64,000 nucleotides of DNA from Alcaligenes endophyticus (GCF_026344035.1 NZ_JAPKND010000010.1:1-64000); one strand, 5' to 3'; shown: positions 36,581 through 45,365, numbered from the stretch's first letter. Numbers and translations are program-made. Notes: generated by a model not told the origin, from the letters alone.

Positions 36581-37105
36581 TTACTGCTGATCCTTGCCCT
36601 CTTCCTCGTTCGCCTCAGTAGCCAAATCGTCTTCGACTGCCGCTAAGGTATTTTCCACTGGTTGTGAGGCTGTTTGCCCTACAGCAGCTTCGGGATTACC
36701 ACGCAGAAAAAGAATCATTTCTTGCAATAAACGATCCCAAAGTTCAATTTGTGCGCGTATGTTTAACTCCGTCACGCCACCCGCTACCACGGAATCCATT
36801 TCCAAGGTCAAGAACTCACCTTGTAAGGCCAAGCGCGCAAAGCGCTTTTCCACGTTCCAACGATTGATGAGACTACTGGCTAAGTTACCTTCCACCCGTA
36901 TGACACAAGAAAACGTGAAGTCCAGATAGGATTGCTCTTCCAGCCCCGGATTACCGGGACGAACAGTAAAGCCAATACCCTGAGCGGCACTCAACAGATG
37001 TACCGTATCCCCCTGCTTGGCTTCGGTAACCCGATAGCCCATTTCCTGAAGCAAAACGGTCAGCTGTGCGGTATTGACGCTGTTAATAAGGGAAGTCTTG
37101 TCCAT
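36581..37105 (-). CDS. YbjN-domain protein
   Basis: A 174-residue cytoplasmic protein of the YbjN type, a fold related to type III secretion chaperones. The core runs from VLLQEMGYRVTEAKQGDTVHL to LWDRLLQEM, and the C-terminus is acidic and disordered. I start at MDKTSL (ATG 37105); AGGA lies 11 bases upstream, and the spacer is a run of TA repeats. An upstream in-frame start at 37216 would overlap the preceding gene by 65 bp. Given the chaperone-like fold and the operon, it may bind a component of the envelope machine (inference). Confidence 0.75.
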   Translation of the reverse strand: MDKTSLINSVNTAQLTVLLQEMGYRVTEAKQGDTVHLLSAAQGIGFTVRPGNPGLEEQSYLDFTFSCVIRVEGNLASSLINRWNVEKRFARLALQGEFLTLEMDSVVAGGVTELNIRAQIELWDRLLQEMILFLRGNPEAAVGQTASQPVENTLAAVEDDLATEANEEEGKDQQ

Positions 37106-37151
37106 ATATATATAAGTCCTAGTTAAAGAAGACGACTGGTGCTCGTCGCCA

Positions 37152-37817
37152 TCAAGGGGTGACCTGGGGCTGTTGCACAGCCCTAGGATCAAACTTCTGC
37201 TCGTAAAGAGCGTCACCCATCTCTTGCGCCTTCATATCAAAGGCAACACGAGCCGAGCTGGAAAAAGGTTGACGCAAGGCCAATAAATCGCCCGTACTAA
37301 AATTTTCGTATGCATTTAAAATTTCACGACCTGCGCTATACAGTTGCTCGTTTTTCAAAGAGCAAACACTTAACTCGTGCTCGCGTTGCTTAAGGTCTTT
37401 AGCCAAAACTTGGCTTTGTACCTCAAACTGACGTGCCTGAGCGGCAAGGCTGTCGTAAGCGCTACGTGCCTGTGTAAGTTGCTGGTGGCTAGCCGATAAG
37501 CGACTATTGGCTTCGTTGCGCAATTGTTCCTGCTGCTCGATTAAGGTATCCGAACGCCCTTGCGCTGTAGCCAGAGCTTTTTTCAATGCAGCCACCTCAG
37601 TCTGAAGAGCGTCACGCTGTGCCTCAGCGCCCTGCTTAGCCGCATTGAGTTGAGCCTGCTCGGACTGAATGCGCTGCAATTGTTGCGTAGTGGTGCGCAG
37701 CTCGCCACGCAGTCGCTCTTCCATGCTTTGCGCATTTACGGAACCACCGACTAAACATGCAGCTGCCAGCAACAAGGACAAGGACGACTGTTTAGATAAG
37801 GGATGTATAAGTCTCAT
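37152..37817 (-). CDS. Secreted coiled-coil protein of the Ton/TpsB operon
   Basis: A 221-residue exported protein: a signal peptide (MRLIHPLSK, then LSLLLAAACLVGGSVNA) followed by a long coiled coil (about 30-160) rich in Gln, Ala and Leu. A short conserved-looking tail follows (SLKNEQLYSAGREILNAYE). The start overlaps the stop of the porin gene region (TGATATG), so translation is probably coupled. It resembles periplasmic spacers that align a channel with an inner-membrane motor, but I recognise no family. The tail holds one cysteine. Confidence 0.65.
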   Translation of the reverse strand: MRLIHPLSKQSSLSLLLAAACLVGGSVNAQSMEERLRGELRTTTQQLQRIQSEQAQLNAAKQGAEAQRDALQTEVAALKKALATAQGRSDTLIEQQEQLRNEANSRLSASHQQLTQARSAYDSLAAQARQFEVQSQVLAKDLKQREHELSVCSLKNEQLYSAGREILNAYENFSTGDLLALRQPFSSSARVAFDMKAQEMGDALYEQKFDPRAVQQPQVTP

Positions 37818-37818
37818 A

Positions 37819-39501
37819 TCAGAACCGCGCGTTAAGTTCGAGTTGCATAATATTGATGGACAATGGACTACCGTAAATTTCACGAGAGCTCATCCAGCGT
37901 AACTGTGCCACCACATCTTTTTCTATGGCATAAGCGCCACCTAAGTAATAACCTTTGGCGTTAGTACCACCCATGTGGAAAGTGGAGTCGTTATACGCAT
38001 CGGGTACTGCATCAGGCTGTATGTACTTATAGCCAGCAAATACCTGCCAGTCGCCACGATCACGCACGCGATAATCTTTTCCTAAAGCGGTGTGTATGGT
38101 CCATGCGTTCCCCCCCGAACGGAAGTGGCCATTCTCAATGTTTGTCACCAGCTCAGAGTGACGAACGCGATCTTCAATACTGTTTTTGCTGTAGGCCAAA
38201 TTGCGTATATAGTTCCCCGACACTTGTAACCCTAAACCGTTACCGACACGCCCTTTCCACCCAAGGTTTAGATCTAAAAGGTTAAAGCGAGAAGCTAAGC
38301 CCAACATTTGGTAAGTGGAACCGGCTTGATAAATAGGCGGAATCACATCACGAATAAGGAATAAGCTATTCCCTTTTTGGATAAAGCTAGGGCTAGACCA
38401 GTCTGTGCTGCAACTAGTGTCTAAATAATCACAAGGCTCAGAGAGTACGCCTGCAATGTTACGGTACGTGTAGTATGCAAGGTCGGCACTTAAGGTTTGT
38501 TCGTGGTTAATTTTCCAGTCAGCTCCCACTTGAGCGCCTAATAACCACTTCGTTTTCGTTTCACCTTCAGAGTCAGCAACGCTGCTCATGCCTGAGTTGT
38601 AAGTATTGTCGATCAAGTACGCGCCCAAGGTGCTCCGCAACGTAATGTCTGTATTATTCAGTGGACGTTTAAATGCTGCAGAGAAGCCATCTAAGTTCAA
38701 GTCCTTAGAGAACAGAATATCGGTGCTAACAAAGGGATTGTCTGCACGACCGGCCGTAAGTTGTGCCCAGTCGGTAGGGCTCCATCGCAAATAGGCCTGA
38801 TCTAACCAAAAAGATTTTTTGCTAAAGCCGCCACCAAAATTATCTGAGGTAGAAACTGGGCTTTTATTACTGCCACTAGCTAGGCGTATACCGGCCGACC
38901 ACTGGTCGCTAATATTGGCCGTAAAGCCGATACGAGCGCGGAAACGGTATTGATTATTACGATCTTTACGGGTATTGAGCAAAGGCACACTGACGTTGCC
39001 TGTTTGATTACCATTCGCATCGTAAACACCAAATAGGAACGGACTGGACTGATTCAGCTTAGCCACGTCAACAATGTAGGGGCTATTTTTGCTGCTAAAG
39101 CCGCGATTTTCCCAGCGTACTCGCACATCACCATCTACGGTGATACGAGAAACCCAATCAGGGAAGGTGTTCGGAGCCGCCCAGTTCTCTTGTTTGGCGG
39201 TAGCCATAACTTCGGCCTTAACCTCCTCACGAATCTGATCACGTACTGTGACAGGAATATAGGGGACGCGCACATCTCCTGGTTGCGCGACGGAACCTTT
39301 GGTCGCACTAGAGGCTTCATCCTGGGCTTGTTTTAATAAAGAGGCAGCTTGTTCAGGTTGCAGTACCCCTTGCTCAACGAGCAGGCGAATCAAATTGGCT
39401 GTGGCGTTATCGCTGGCTACAGGCTGAGCAGCAACCAAGGCCGATGAGCACATCAGGCAAGCAGCCAAAGCCAGGCTCAATCGATGTGGTTGATATTTCA
39501 T
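37819..39501 (-). CDS. Putative outer-membrane porin (Porin_5 type)
   Basis: A 560-residue protein with a signal peptide (cut near SSALVAAQ), an N-terminal helical region with a LLVEQGVLQPEQAASLL hairpin (about 35-65) and a short coiled region. A long beta-barrel follows, starting near ITVDGDVRVRWENRG and ending in Phe (LNARF). Alternating hydrophobic strands and the terminal aromatic residue are typical of outer-membrane barrels. It has no TonB-dependent plug domain or TonB box that I can see. It sits directly after tonB, suggesting that it is a partner in the envelope system. Confidence 0.82.
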   Translation of the reverse strand: MKYQPHRLSLALAACLMCSSALVAAQPVASDNATANLIRLLVEQGVLQPEQAASLLKQAQDEASSATKGSVAQPGDVRVPYIPVTVRDQIREEVKAEVMATAKQENWAAPNTFPDWVSRITVDGDVRVRWENRGFSSKNSPYIVDVAKLNQSSPFLFGVYDANGNQTGNVSVPLLNTRKDRNNQYRFRARIGFTANISDQWSAGIRLASGSNKSPVSTSDNFGGGFSKKSFWLDQAYLRWSPTDWAQLTAGRADNPFVSTDILFSKDLNLDGFSAAFKRPLNNTDITLRSTLGAYLIDNTYNSGMSSVADSEGETKTKWLLGAQVGADWKINHEQTLSADLAYYTYRNIAGVLSEPCDYLDTSCSTDWSSPSFIQKGNSLFLIRDVIPPIYQAGSTYQMLGLASRFNLLDLNLGWKGRVGNGLGLQVSGNYIRNLAYSKNSIEDRVRHSELVTNIENGHFRSGGNAWTIHTALGKDYRVRDRGDWQVFAGYKYIQPDAVPDAYNDSTFHMGGTNAKGYYLGGAYAIEKDVVAQLRWMSSREIYGSPLSINIMQLELNARF

Positions 39502-39541
39502 TGTACGGAACTCCAGGTTTAAGCAGAGTAAAGATATTTAT

Positions 39542-40282
39542 TTAAGAAGGACGACGGCTACTCAGAGCAATACGCACTGGCATATCTAAGGAGGGTGGCG
39601 GGCGCTCTTCAAGACGCTTGACGTCACGCAAAGCAGCCACCACCTTTTGGTCTATCTCGGCATCACCACTGGAATTAACCAGTTCAACGCGATCAATGTT
39701 GCCGTTATCGCTAAGCCACAGGTTGATACGCATGCGGTACGCCAACATGCGAGTCCGCTCGTCATCGCGCAGTACTTTCTGCAAGGCATAACCCAGGTAC
39801 TGGCTGTAAGTAGCATTACCAGCACGGCCACCCCCTGAGCCCGCCATGCCTCGTCCTGAGCCTGCCGAAATATTGAAAGCATCCGATCCGGCCTGTGCAT
39901 CGGAATCCATTTGCATGGCTTCCGTGCTGCTGTCAGTAGGCGTAGGAGGCGTGTCATCCTCAACAGGGGTGGGCTCATCTAAGGGCGTAGGTTCAGGATC
40001 TGGTTCGGGCTCTACCAACTCCTCTTCCTTCGGCTCTTCTGGCTCAGGAGGTGTTTCGGGTTCAGGTGGAGGTGGCGGAGGCGGCGGCAAAGGAATAATG
40101 GCATTGATGGCGGGCGCCTCACGCTTGATACCCGCCATGCTATTGGCCCATTTCCACACCACATAGCCCAGCACCGCAATGACCACGACTATCACTACAA
40201 TAGTCGCATTCTTGCCTAGGCCCTTTTTCGGGGCCTTGGTGTCAGAGGAGCTCTTGAAAGGATCAGGAGAGTTTGACGACAT
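39542..40282 (-). CDS. tonB: TonB-like energy transducer
   Basis: A 246-residue protein with the TonB layout. It has a single N-terminal membrane anchor at about residues 27-46, then a proline/glutamate-rich linker (about 62-118) that spans the periplasm. A Gly-rich hinge (GSGRGMAGSGGGRAG) follows, and a C-terminal TonB domain runs from about 160 to 246 (YRMRINLWLSDNGNIDRVELVNSSGD). It lies 19 bp after exbD, so ExbB, ExbD and TonB form one dedicated proton-driven motor that should transmit energy to an outer-membrane partner of this operon. Confidence 0.88.
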   Translation of the reverse strand: MSSNSPDPFKSSSDTKAPKKGLGKNATIVVIVVVIAVLGYVVWKWANSMAGIKREAPAINAIIPLPPPPPPPPEPETPPEPEEPKEEELVEPEPDPEPTPLDEPTPVEDDTPPTPTDSSTEAMQMDSDAQAGSDAFNISAGSGRGMAGSGGGRAGNATYSQYLGYALQKVLRDDERTRMLAYRMRINLWLSDNGNIDRVELVNSSGDAEIDQKVVAALRDVKRLEERPPPSLDMPVRIALSSRRPS

Positions 40283-40301
40283 GATTCACTGCTTTAAATG
40301 A

Positions 40302-40715
40302 TCAAGTTGGTTTGCCGGTAACCAATCCCACTTGGGACAGTTCCAGTCGACGCAATAAATCCAGCACTTCCACTACGCGGTGATACTGCACTTCAGCATC
40401 ACCGCGAACGATGACGGGAAAATCAGGACTCAAGGCTTTCTCGGTACGCAAGCGTTCTTCTAGCTCGGGTAAAGTTACGGGGTAAGCATCTAAAAACACT
40501 TGCCCAGCCTCGTTAACCGAAATAGCCTTCGTTTGCGAAATAGAAAGTGACACGGTGGAACTGGCCTTAGGTAAATTCACTTGTATGCCTGCCACCTGAG
40601 CAGTAGCCGTCAAGATAAACATCACCAAGACCACCATTAATACGTCAACTAACGGCGTAATATTGATACCATCCACCACATCATCTTCATCTTCATCAAC
40701 CATGGATCGGGACAT
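40302..40715 (-). CDS. exbD: ExbD-type biopolymer transport protein
   Basis: A 137-residue ExbD/TolR protein: one TM helix (about 20-42, DGINITPLVDVLMVVLVMFILTA in shortened form) with the essential Asp of the PLVDVL motif, then a periplasmic domain. In the motor, this aspartate carries protons inside the ExbB pentamer. It sits 10 bp after the exbB fusion gene and 19 bp before tonB. Confidence 0.92.
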   Translation of the reverse strand: MSRSMVDEDEDDVVDGINITPLVDVLMVVLVMFILTATAQVAGIQVNLPKASSTVSLSISQTKAISVNEAGQVFLDAYPVTLPELEERLRTEKALSPDFPVIVRGDAEVQYHRVVEVLDLLRRLELSQVGLVTGKPT

Positions 40716-40725
40716 GCTGGGCTCC

Positions 40726-42630
40726 TTATTGGTGAATACTAGGTGCTTGAGCGTGCAGGTTTGAACCTGGTGCTAAAGATGTTGTGTCTTTTACTTTTTT
40801 CGGCTGTTCAGTCACGGCACCGCTACCATAGCTTTCTGCTAAACGGGTGGTGAACTCTTCGATGAACACACGCATCTCGGCACCAAGCGCCTTGTTTCTA
40901 CCTAAAATTCGGTTGTATCCAAACAATGCAGGTATCGCGACAAACAGCCCTGCTGCAGTCGCCAACAAGGCCGCTGCCATACCGGGAGCAATGGCATTGA
41001 TGTTGACGTCGCCAGCCATCGCTGTACCCAAGAACACCACCATAATTCCTAGGACAGTACCGAACAAACCTATGTAGGGTCCGCCTGCGATCGCGTTGGA
41101 TAAAGCACCCATACGTGAGGACAAAGACTGGGCTTCGTAGGTGCGTACACTATCCATGGCTGCACGGATAGAATCCAAAGCAGCTGGGCTGAGTACGGTT
41201 GAGCCTGTTTCGGTTTTACGCTTACGCACTTCGTGTATGGCTGTGGTATACAACTTCCACAAAGGAGCTTTATCTAAAGCCTGCTGGGTAGAGGCATCCG
41301 GTTTAGCATCAGCCAATGCCTCTAGCTGTGTGCCTAATTGAGCAAAACGCTCACGGAACACTGCATTCCCTTTTTCCAAACGTGTAGCCGTACGGCTTTT
41401 TTCAATCATGATGACCCAGGAGTGGACCAACATAATGGCTAACACAGCCAATACAATCCAAGCATCTAGCGGTACAGCACCGAGCAGGTAGCCTAAGGCT
41501 CCAAAACCAAAACCTGACTGCTGCTCATCCTCGCCATATACCACTAAGCGCGACTCTGAACCTTGTGATAAAACGTCGACAGCTAGAGCCGGAACGGGAC
41601 GGGCCACCTTAGACAAACGTAGTTCGTCTATAGCGCCAACAAAATTGGCGTAGCTTTTCGGAGCAGGAGCCTCTTGAGCTGCATCCCCGTTCGCACCGCT
41701 TTCTGGCACCACCGCTGCAGCCCGGAGTACATCACCCCCCACAGCAGTAACACCATTAAAGGCGGGCAAACCACCCGCTAAGGATGCCACCACGTTGCCA
41801 TCGATAAGCAACTGCACCTGAGCACCGTCAGTGCTGGCCGCTACGTGAACCCAACGAGAAGGTGTGATAGCTTGCCCTGCTTGAGCACGTTGCTCATTAA
41901 CCTCGATAAATGGCACACCTTGATCTAAACCGAGCAAAAAGGAGGCTGCCCCTTCCCGACGAGCAAAAATCAATTGCTCACCGATGAGCTGGTCTGGGCG
42001 AACCCACGTGCTGACCGTAAACGGTGCGCCCGCTGGCATAGCTAAAGAAGGACTAGCAGGCAGCATTAAAGCGGCTTCCCCACCAAACTGCGCACTACGG
42101 CCCACTACACCATCAATATAGGAGGTGGGTTGGGTTTGAGCGTGGTTAGCATAGGCGGTGCTGTCTCGTGGTGGCGCATCCGCCGCACCGTTAAAGTGGT
42201 AAACCAACGTGTAATTAGGATCAAAACTAATCTGCCCATTGGAGGTCTGTGGAGCGGCTGCGTTGCCGTAATACATCCAGATTGTCTGCTGCTCAGCCGC
42301 TAGAATCTCGGGAACGTCTACCCAGATCATGGCAATACCCAACAAGGGGTTGAACATCTCAATTTGGTGATTCAATACGGTTTTGTCGTCTTGCAGCACA
42401 AAGCGCAGGTCAGAGCCATTTTCATTGACTCCATCGAAAACAAAATTGCCAGTGTGCAGACGTACGAGCACAGGAGTGCGACCCAAAGAACTAGACAGGT
42501 TAGCCCCTTCGGACGACGCATCTATAGTGATGGGCTTGCGATAATCCCAGTCGGGCTGCCACCAGGCCTGTGCGGCCGCCGGCAAAAGGCTGGCAAGAAA
42601 AACCAGCAAGAGCATGATGTAGCGTTGCAT
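40726..42630 (-). CDS. exbB: ExbB proton channel fused to a periplasmic DUF2341/LamG-like domain
   Basis: A 634-residue fusion. After a signal peptide (MQRYIMLLLVFLASLLPAAA) comes a DUF2341-like segment (WWQPDWDYRKPITI to MYYGN, about 22-115). A LamG/concanavalin-like domain follows (about 140-355, with GAPFTVSTWVRPD and WVHVAASTDG). Then come a TM helix (about 390-412) and a MotA/TolQ/ExbB domain (about 415-595, with GGPYIGLFGTVLGIMVVF). Standard ExbB is about 240 residues and has no ectodomain. The extra part would face the periplasm and could bind glycan or a partner protein. I start at the ATG at 42630, not 42663, because it gives the signal peptide directly. It follows the TpsB gene closely. 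Confidence 0.9.
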   Translation of the reverse strand: MQRYIMLLLVFLASLLPAAAQAWWQPDWDYRKPITIDASSEGANLSSSLGRTPVLVRLHTGNFVFDGVNENGSDLRFVLQDDKTVLNHQIEMFNPLLGIAMIWVDVPEILAAEQQTIWMYYGNAAAPQTSNGQISFDPNYTLVYHFNGAADAPPRDSTAYANHAQTQPTSYIDGVVGRSAQFGGEAALMLPASPSLAMPAGAPFTVSTWVRPDQLIGEQLIFARREGAASFLLGLDQGVPFIEVNEQRAQAGQAITPSRWVHVAASTDGAQVQLLIDGNVVASLAGGLPAFNGVTAVGGDVLRAAAVVPESGANGDAAQEAPAPKSYANFVGAIDELRLSKVARPVPALAVDVLSQGSESRLVVYGEDEQQSGFGFGALGYLLGAVPLDAWIVLAVLAIMLVHSWVIMIEKSRTATRLEKGNAVFRERFAQLGTQLEALADAKPDASTQQALDKAPLWKLYTTAIHEVRKRKTETGSTVLSPAALDSIRAAMDSVRTYEAQSLSSRMGALSNAIAGGPYIGLFGTVLGIMVVFLGTAMAGDVNINAIAPGMAAALLATAAGLFVAIPALFGYNRILGRNKALGAEMRVFIEEFTTRLAESYGSGAVTEQPKKVKDTTSLAPGSNLHAQAPSIHQ

Positions 42631-42668
42631 GATTCGAAAGCTCCGAATTCGGTATGAAATCAATTAAG

Positions 42669-44288
42669 TTAGAAGCTGGCACGGACGCTGAAATGCAACC
42701 GTGGCTTGTGACGCTCGGTATAAGCGCCGTCTTTTAGGGGATATGCCCAGTCAAAATTGGCAGATAACCAATTCAACACTTGCATACGTGTGCCCAGCCC
42801 TATGCTGGCTAAAGAAAAATCGTGTTCCTGCTCGGGTAAGGGGTCGAGTAAACGCACACGAGCCGCATCAGCGAAGGCATAAAAGCGCCATTCATTTACG
42901 TTGCTACCTAACCATTTGGATAGAGATGGGGTGCGTAATTCAATAGAGCTGTTGTAGCCCTCGTCGCCTGAGCGCTCGGCAGCTAGATAACCTCGAACCG
43001 TACCTGTTCCGCCTGCAGAAAACTGCTCGTTGGAGACCAAAGGACCAGAAGCCAACTGCCCGCCTAGGCGTGCGTACATCTGCCAATCGCGGGGTAAGCT
43101 CTGGGTATGGCTAAGATTTAGCTTGAGTAAGGCAAAGCTTGGGTCGGCGCGATAGCGCTTATAGTCAAACTCTTCATCGTCACTACCTATGCCGAACATA
43201 CTGCGCGGACTGGCGACGATATCGACCGCAACGGAACTTTGCGAACCCTCAGAGTAGCGATAACCGTTGTAACCTAAGTTAAGAGGGATATAGGTCAACG
43301 GAACCTGATCACTATCGCCACCAAAACGTAGCTCTTCGCGGAATCGTTTGTAGTCTAACCCTGCTGAGAAACTATGAAACCACGGCGCTTGGAAATCAGG
43401 GCTATAGGTAAATCGTGCTCCGTAGGAGTGACCTTTACCTAACACATTAGTGCCCCCTATGGTGGCTATGTCACTATTGGAGTTATAGCCAGATAACTGC
43501 AAATCCCAATGTTTAGAGGTGGGTAAGGTATAGGAGCCTGAAATAACGCTAGCATCGCCCTTGCGTTCGGGGGCGGTAAAGTAAGTTAAGGAGGCGGAGT
43601 GGCCTAACTGCCAAAGGTTATCGTGTCCTAAAGAAACAATGGCACGAGTTTTAGTGGTATCAGCACTGTAGTCATTGTTAAATGCCACGGACCCATTCCA
43701 AGGCATTTTATCTTCTACCCGTAGGTCTACATCTAGAGTGCCAGGCAAAGCACCCTCGCGCACCAAAGGCATCACTTGGCGCGAACCGCGATTCAAATCA
43801 GCCAATTGGCTTTGGGCCTGTTCGAAGTCTGGCACCTGACCTTCCGCCAAAGCCGGCACTGCATCGCGTATTGCCAATGGCGAATTGTATTGCGCCCCTT
43901 CTACACGTAAGCGACCGACTTTTGCCTCGGTTACTTGGAGGATTACGATACCGTGCTCTACCTGCTGTTCAGGCAAATCCACATAAACAGACTGATAACC
44001 GGCTTCTTGATAGGCTTGCTGCAAGGCATCCCGTGCCTGCTCGATGTTATCTAGGGTGCGCCCCTCGCCTAGATGGGGATAAACAGCTTGTTCTATCAAG
44101 CGTTGGTCTAGGACCGTGTTTCCACGCACGATATATTCGTTAATAGTGACCGTTTGCTGTGCCTGAGCTGGAGCAGACCACGCTGATAAGGTAAGCAGCA
44201 CACTGGCTACCACTGCCCGCGGCTCAAGTATGGAACCTAAACTAGCAGGCGGCAAAAAATAATGCTTAATACAGTTAAATGGCTGCAT
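42669..44288 (-). CDS. TpsB/FhaC-type two-partner-secretion outer-membrane transporter
   Basis: A 539-residue outer-membrane protein with a long signal peptide (cut near APAQAQ, about residue 44). Two POTRA domains follow (about 46-120, VTINEYIVRGNTVLD; about 121-196, GRLRVEGAQYNSPLAIRDAV). The rest is a 16-strand-type barrel ending in Phe, with the conserved loop motif VRGYLAAERSGD that plugs FhaC-like pores. TpsB proteins export large TpsA exoproteins through the outer membrane. No TpsA gene lies anywhere in this window. It begins a tight operon with its own ExbB-ExbD-TonB. Confidence 0.9.
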   Translation of the reverse strand: MQPFNCIKHYFLPPASLGSILEPRAVVASVLLTLSAWSAPAQAQQTVTINEYIVRGNTVLDQRLIEQAVYPHLGEGRTLDNIEQARDALQQAYQEAGYQSVYVDLPEQQVEHGIVILQVTEAKVGRLRVEGAQYNSPLAIRDAVPALAEGQVPDFEQAQSQLADLNRGSRQVMPLVREGALPGTLDVDLRVEDKMPWNGSVAFNNDYSADTTKTRAIVSLGHDNLWQLGHSASLTYFTAPERKGDASVISGSYTLPTSKHWDLQLSGYNSNSDIATIGGTNVLGKGHSYGARFTYSPDFQAPWFHSFSAGLDYKRFREELRFGGDSDQVPLTYIPLNLGYNGYRYSEGSQSSVAVDIVASPRSMFGIGSDDEEFDYKRYRADPSFALLKLNLSHTQSLPRDWQMYARLGGQLASGPLVSNEQFSAGGTGTVRGYLAAERSGDEGYNSSIELRTPSLSKWLGSNVNEWRFYAFADAARVRLLDPLPEQEHDFSLASIGLGTRMQVLNWLSANFDWAYPLKDGAYTERHKPRLHFSVRASF

Positions 44289-44404
44289 GAAAGGGCTCGC
44301 AGGATAGCTAAAACAGTTTTGGCACCGTTGCCAAGAAAAATGAAAGCAGATCTAACAGATCTAAACAAGATGCTATGGTAGAGAAGAAATACGTCCGCAT
44401 TATT

Positions 44405-44426
44405 AAAAAAGCTCATGAGCTTTTTC
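44405..44426 (-). terminator. Palindromic terminator after the hybrid Phd/DUF772 gene
   Basis: AAAAAGCTCATGAGCTTTTT (44406-44425) is a perfect 20-bp palindrome with A and T tracts on the outer sides, so it can act as an intrinsic terminator in both directions. It lies 62 bp past the stop of the leftward gene and 117 bp before the TpsB start. TpsB expression would then need its own promoter at about 44290-44400. Confidence 0.6.
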
Positions 44427-44487
44427 TTTTTAAAACAACGAACAAACAGCAAAAACATATTCTCAAAAAATGTCACTTAATAGGTGA

Positions 44488-45090
44488 CTATTTTTTTACC
44501 TCTTTACTTTCCAATAAGTACGACTTCCATTCATTTATCCTTTCCTGATCCACTGGAAATTTTTCATTTAATACTGGATATTTTTTTATTTCATCCAAAC
44601 ATCTCAATAACAAACCAATCACTAGTGGATCTTTTTTTATATTTCTCAGTCGACTAATAAATCGAGGCCTCGCATCTAAAGGTTCGCGGAACGTTTCTAT
44701 ACCGATGAACCAGCGATACAACAGATTGAAACGTAGCTCTTCGAACACTCTGTCTTCATTGCTCATGGGAAATAAGCTCTGCAACAACAAGCAGCGGAAC
44801 ATGCTCTCGCCGTTCATATAACTATCTATGCTGGCGTCAGGTTCTTCGAAAGCGCGATTATATTGTTGAATGATGTTGTCCGTTATGCGGCGTACCTCAG
44901 CCATTGGATGATCTTCAGGTACCACATTTTTTAATTTTTCTATATCAACCCACACGTTATGGGCGACTATCCAAACCCACGGTGCGTTATATCGTGTGAC
45001 GGCAACGGGGCGCTCCCGCGCCTCGTCTACAATTTTTGATAAGCGCGTATCTAATTCCTGCATCGAAACGCGTTTGACTAGATTACTCAT
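44488..45090 (-). CDS. Hybrid protein: Phd-antitoxin-like domain plus IS5 transposase N-terminal (DUF772-like) domain
   Basis: A 200-residue protein. Residues about 5-70 (VSMQELDTRLSKIVDEARERP, then VAVTRYNAPWVWIV) look like a Phd/YefM antitoxin DNA-binding domain. Residues about 92-150 (MFRCLLLQSLFPMSNED, then FEELRFNLLYRWFIG) closely match the DUF772 start of IS5-type transposases. No DDE catalytic region follows and no inverted repeats flank it, so it is not a mobile element. It precedes the TpsB gene as, from memory, phdA precedes pdtB in Pseudomonas aeruginosa. Likely a regulator of the operon (inference). Its base composition is richer in A/T than the neighbours. Confidence 0.65.
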   Translation of the reverse strand: MSNLVKRVSMQELDTRLSKIVDEARERPVAVTRYNAPWVWIVAHNVWVDIEKLKNVVPEDHPMAEVRRITDNIIQQYNRAFEEPDASIDSYMNGESMFRCLLLQSLFPMSNEDRVFEELRFNLLYRWFIGIETFREPLDARPRFISRLRNIKKDPLVIGLLLRCLDEIKKYPVLNEKFPVDQERINEWKSYLLESKEVKK

Positions 45091-45365
45091 GTATTAATCC
45101 CAAAACCAAGGATGCGTTGAGCTCAATTCAGAACATTCGATTCAGTTGTCATACTACTGTCTTTATTTTTCAGTAATTTGCATGCTATGCACACCGACAT
45201 TAAGAAAACCGTACGTACTGCTTCAAACCAAGCCTACATTTGAAGACTGGTTGCTGCGAAACCAGTAAAATATCCAATCATGCTATTGGAAAAGTTTTTC
45301 AATACTGTTAATAAAGCTCCCGAACATTCAAAATATCTCTCACCCTCTTGCAGAAAAAACGCCTT

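Noticed and set aside
39846-40166. A Ser/Gly-repeat frame antisense to tonB
   Set aside because: The repeat is only the antisense reading of the proline/glutamate codons of the TonB linker.
44237-44476. A 79-codon leftward frame overlapping the TpsB start
   Set aside because: It spans the palindromic terminator at 44406-44425, overlaps the TpsB signal-peptide region in another frame, and its sequence has no domain-like pattern.
44488-45090. A complete IS5-family insertion sequence
   Set aside because: Only the N-terminal transposase-like segment is present, fused to another domain; no DDE motif, terminal inverted repeats or target duplication is visible.
45091-45365. A small RNA gene in the AT-rich intergenic region
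   Set aside because: Small hairpins exist (for example CTGGTT...AACCAG near 45247-45265), but there is no terminator or promoter arrangement that would support an RNA gene.
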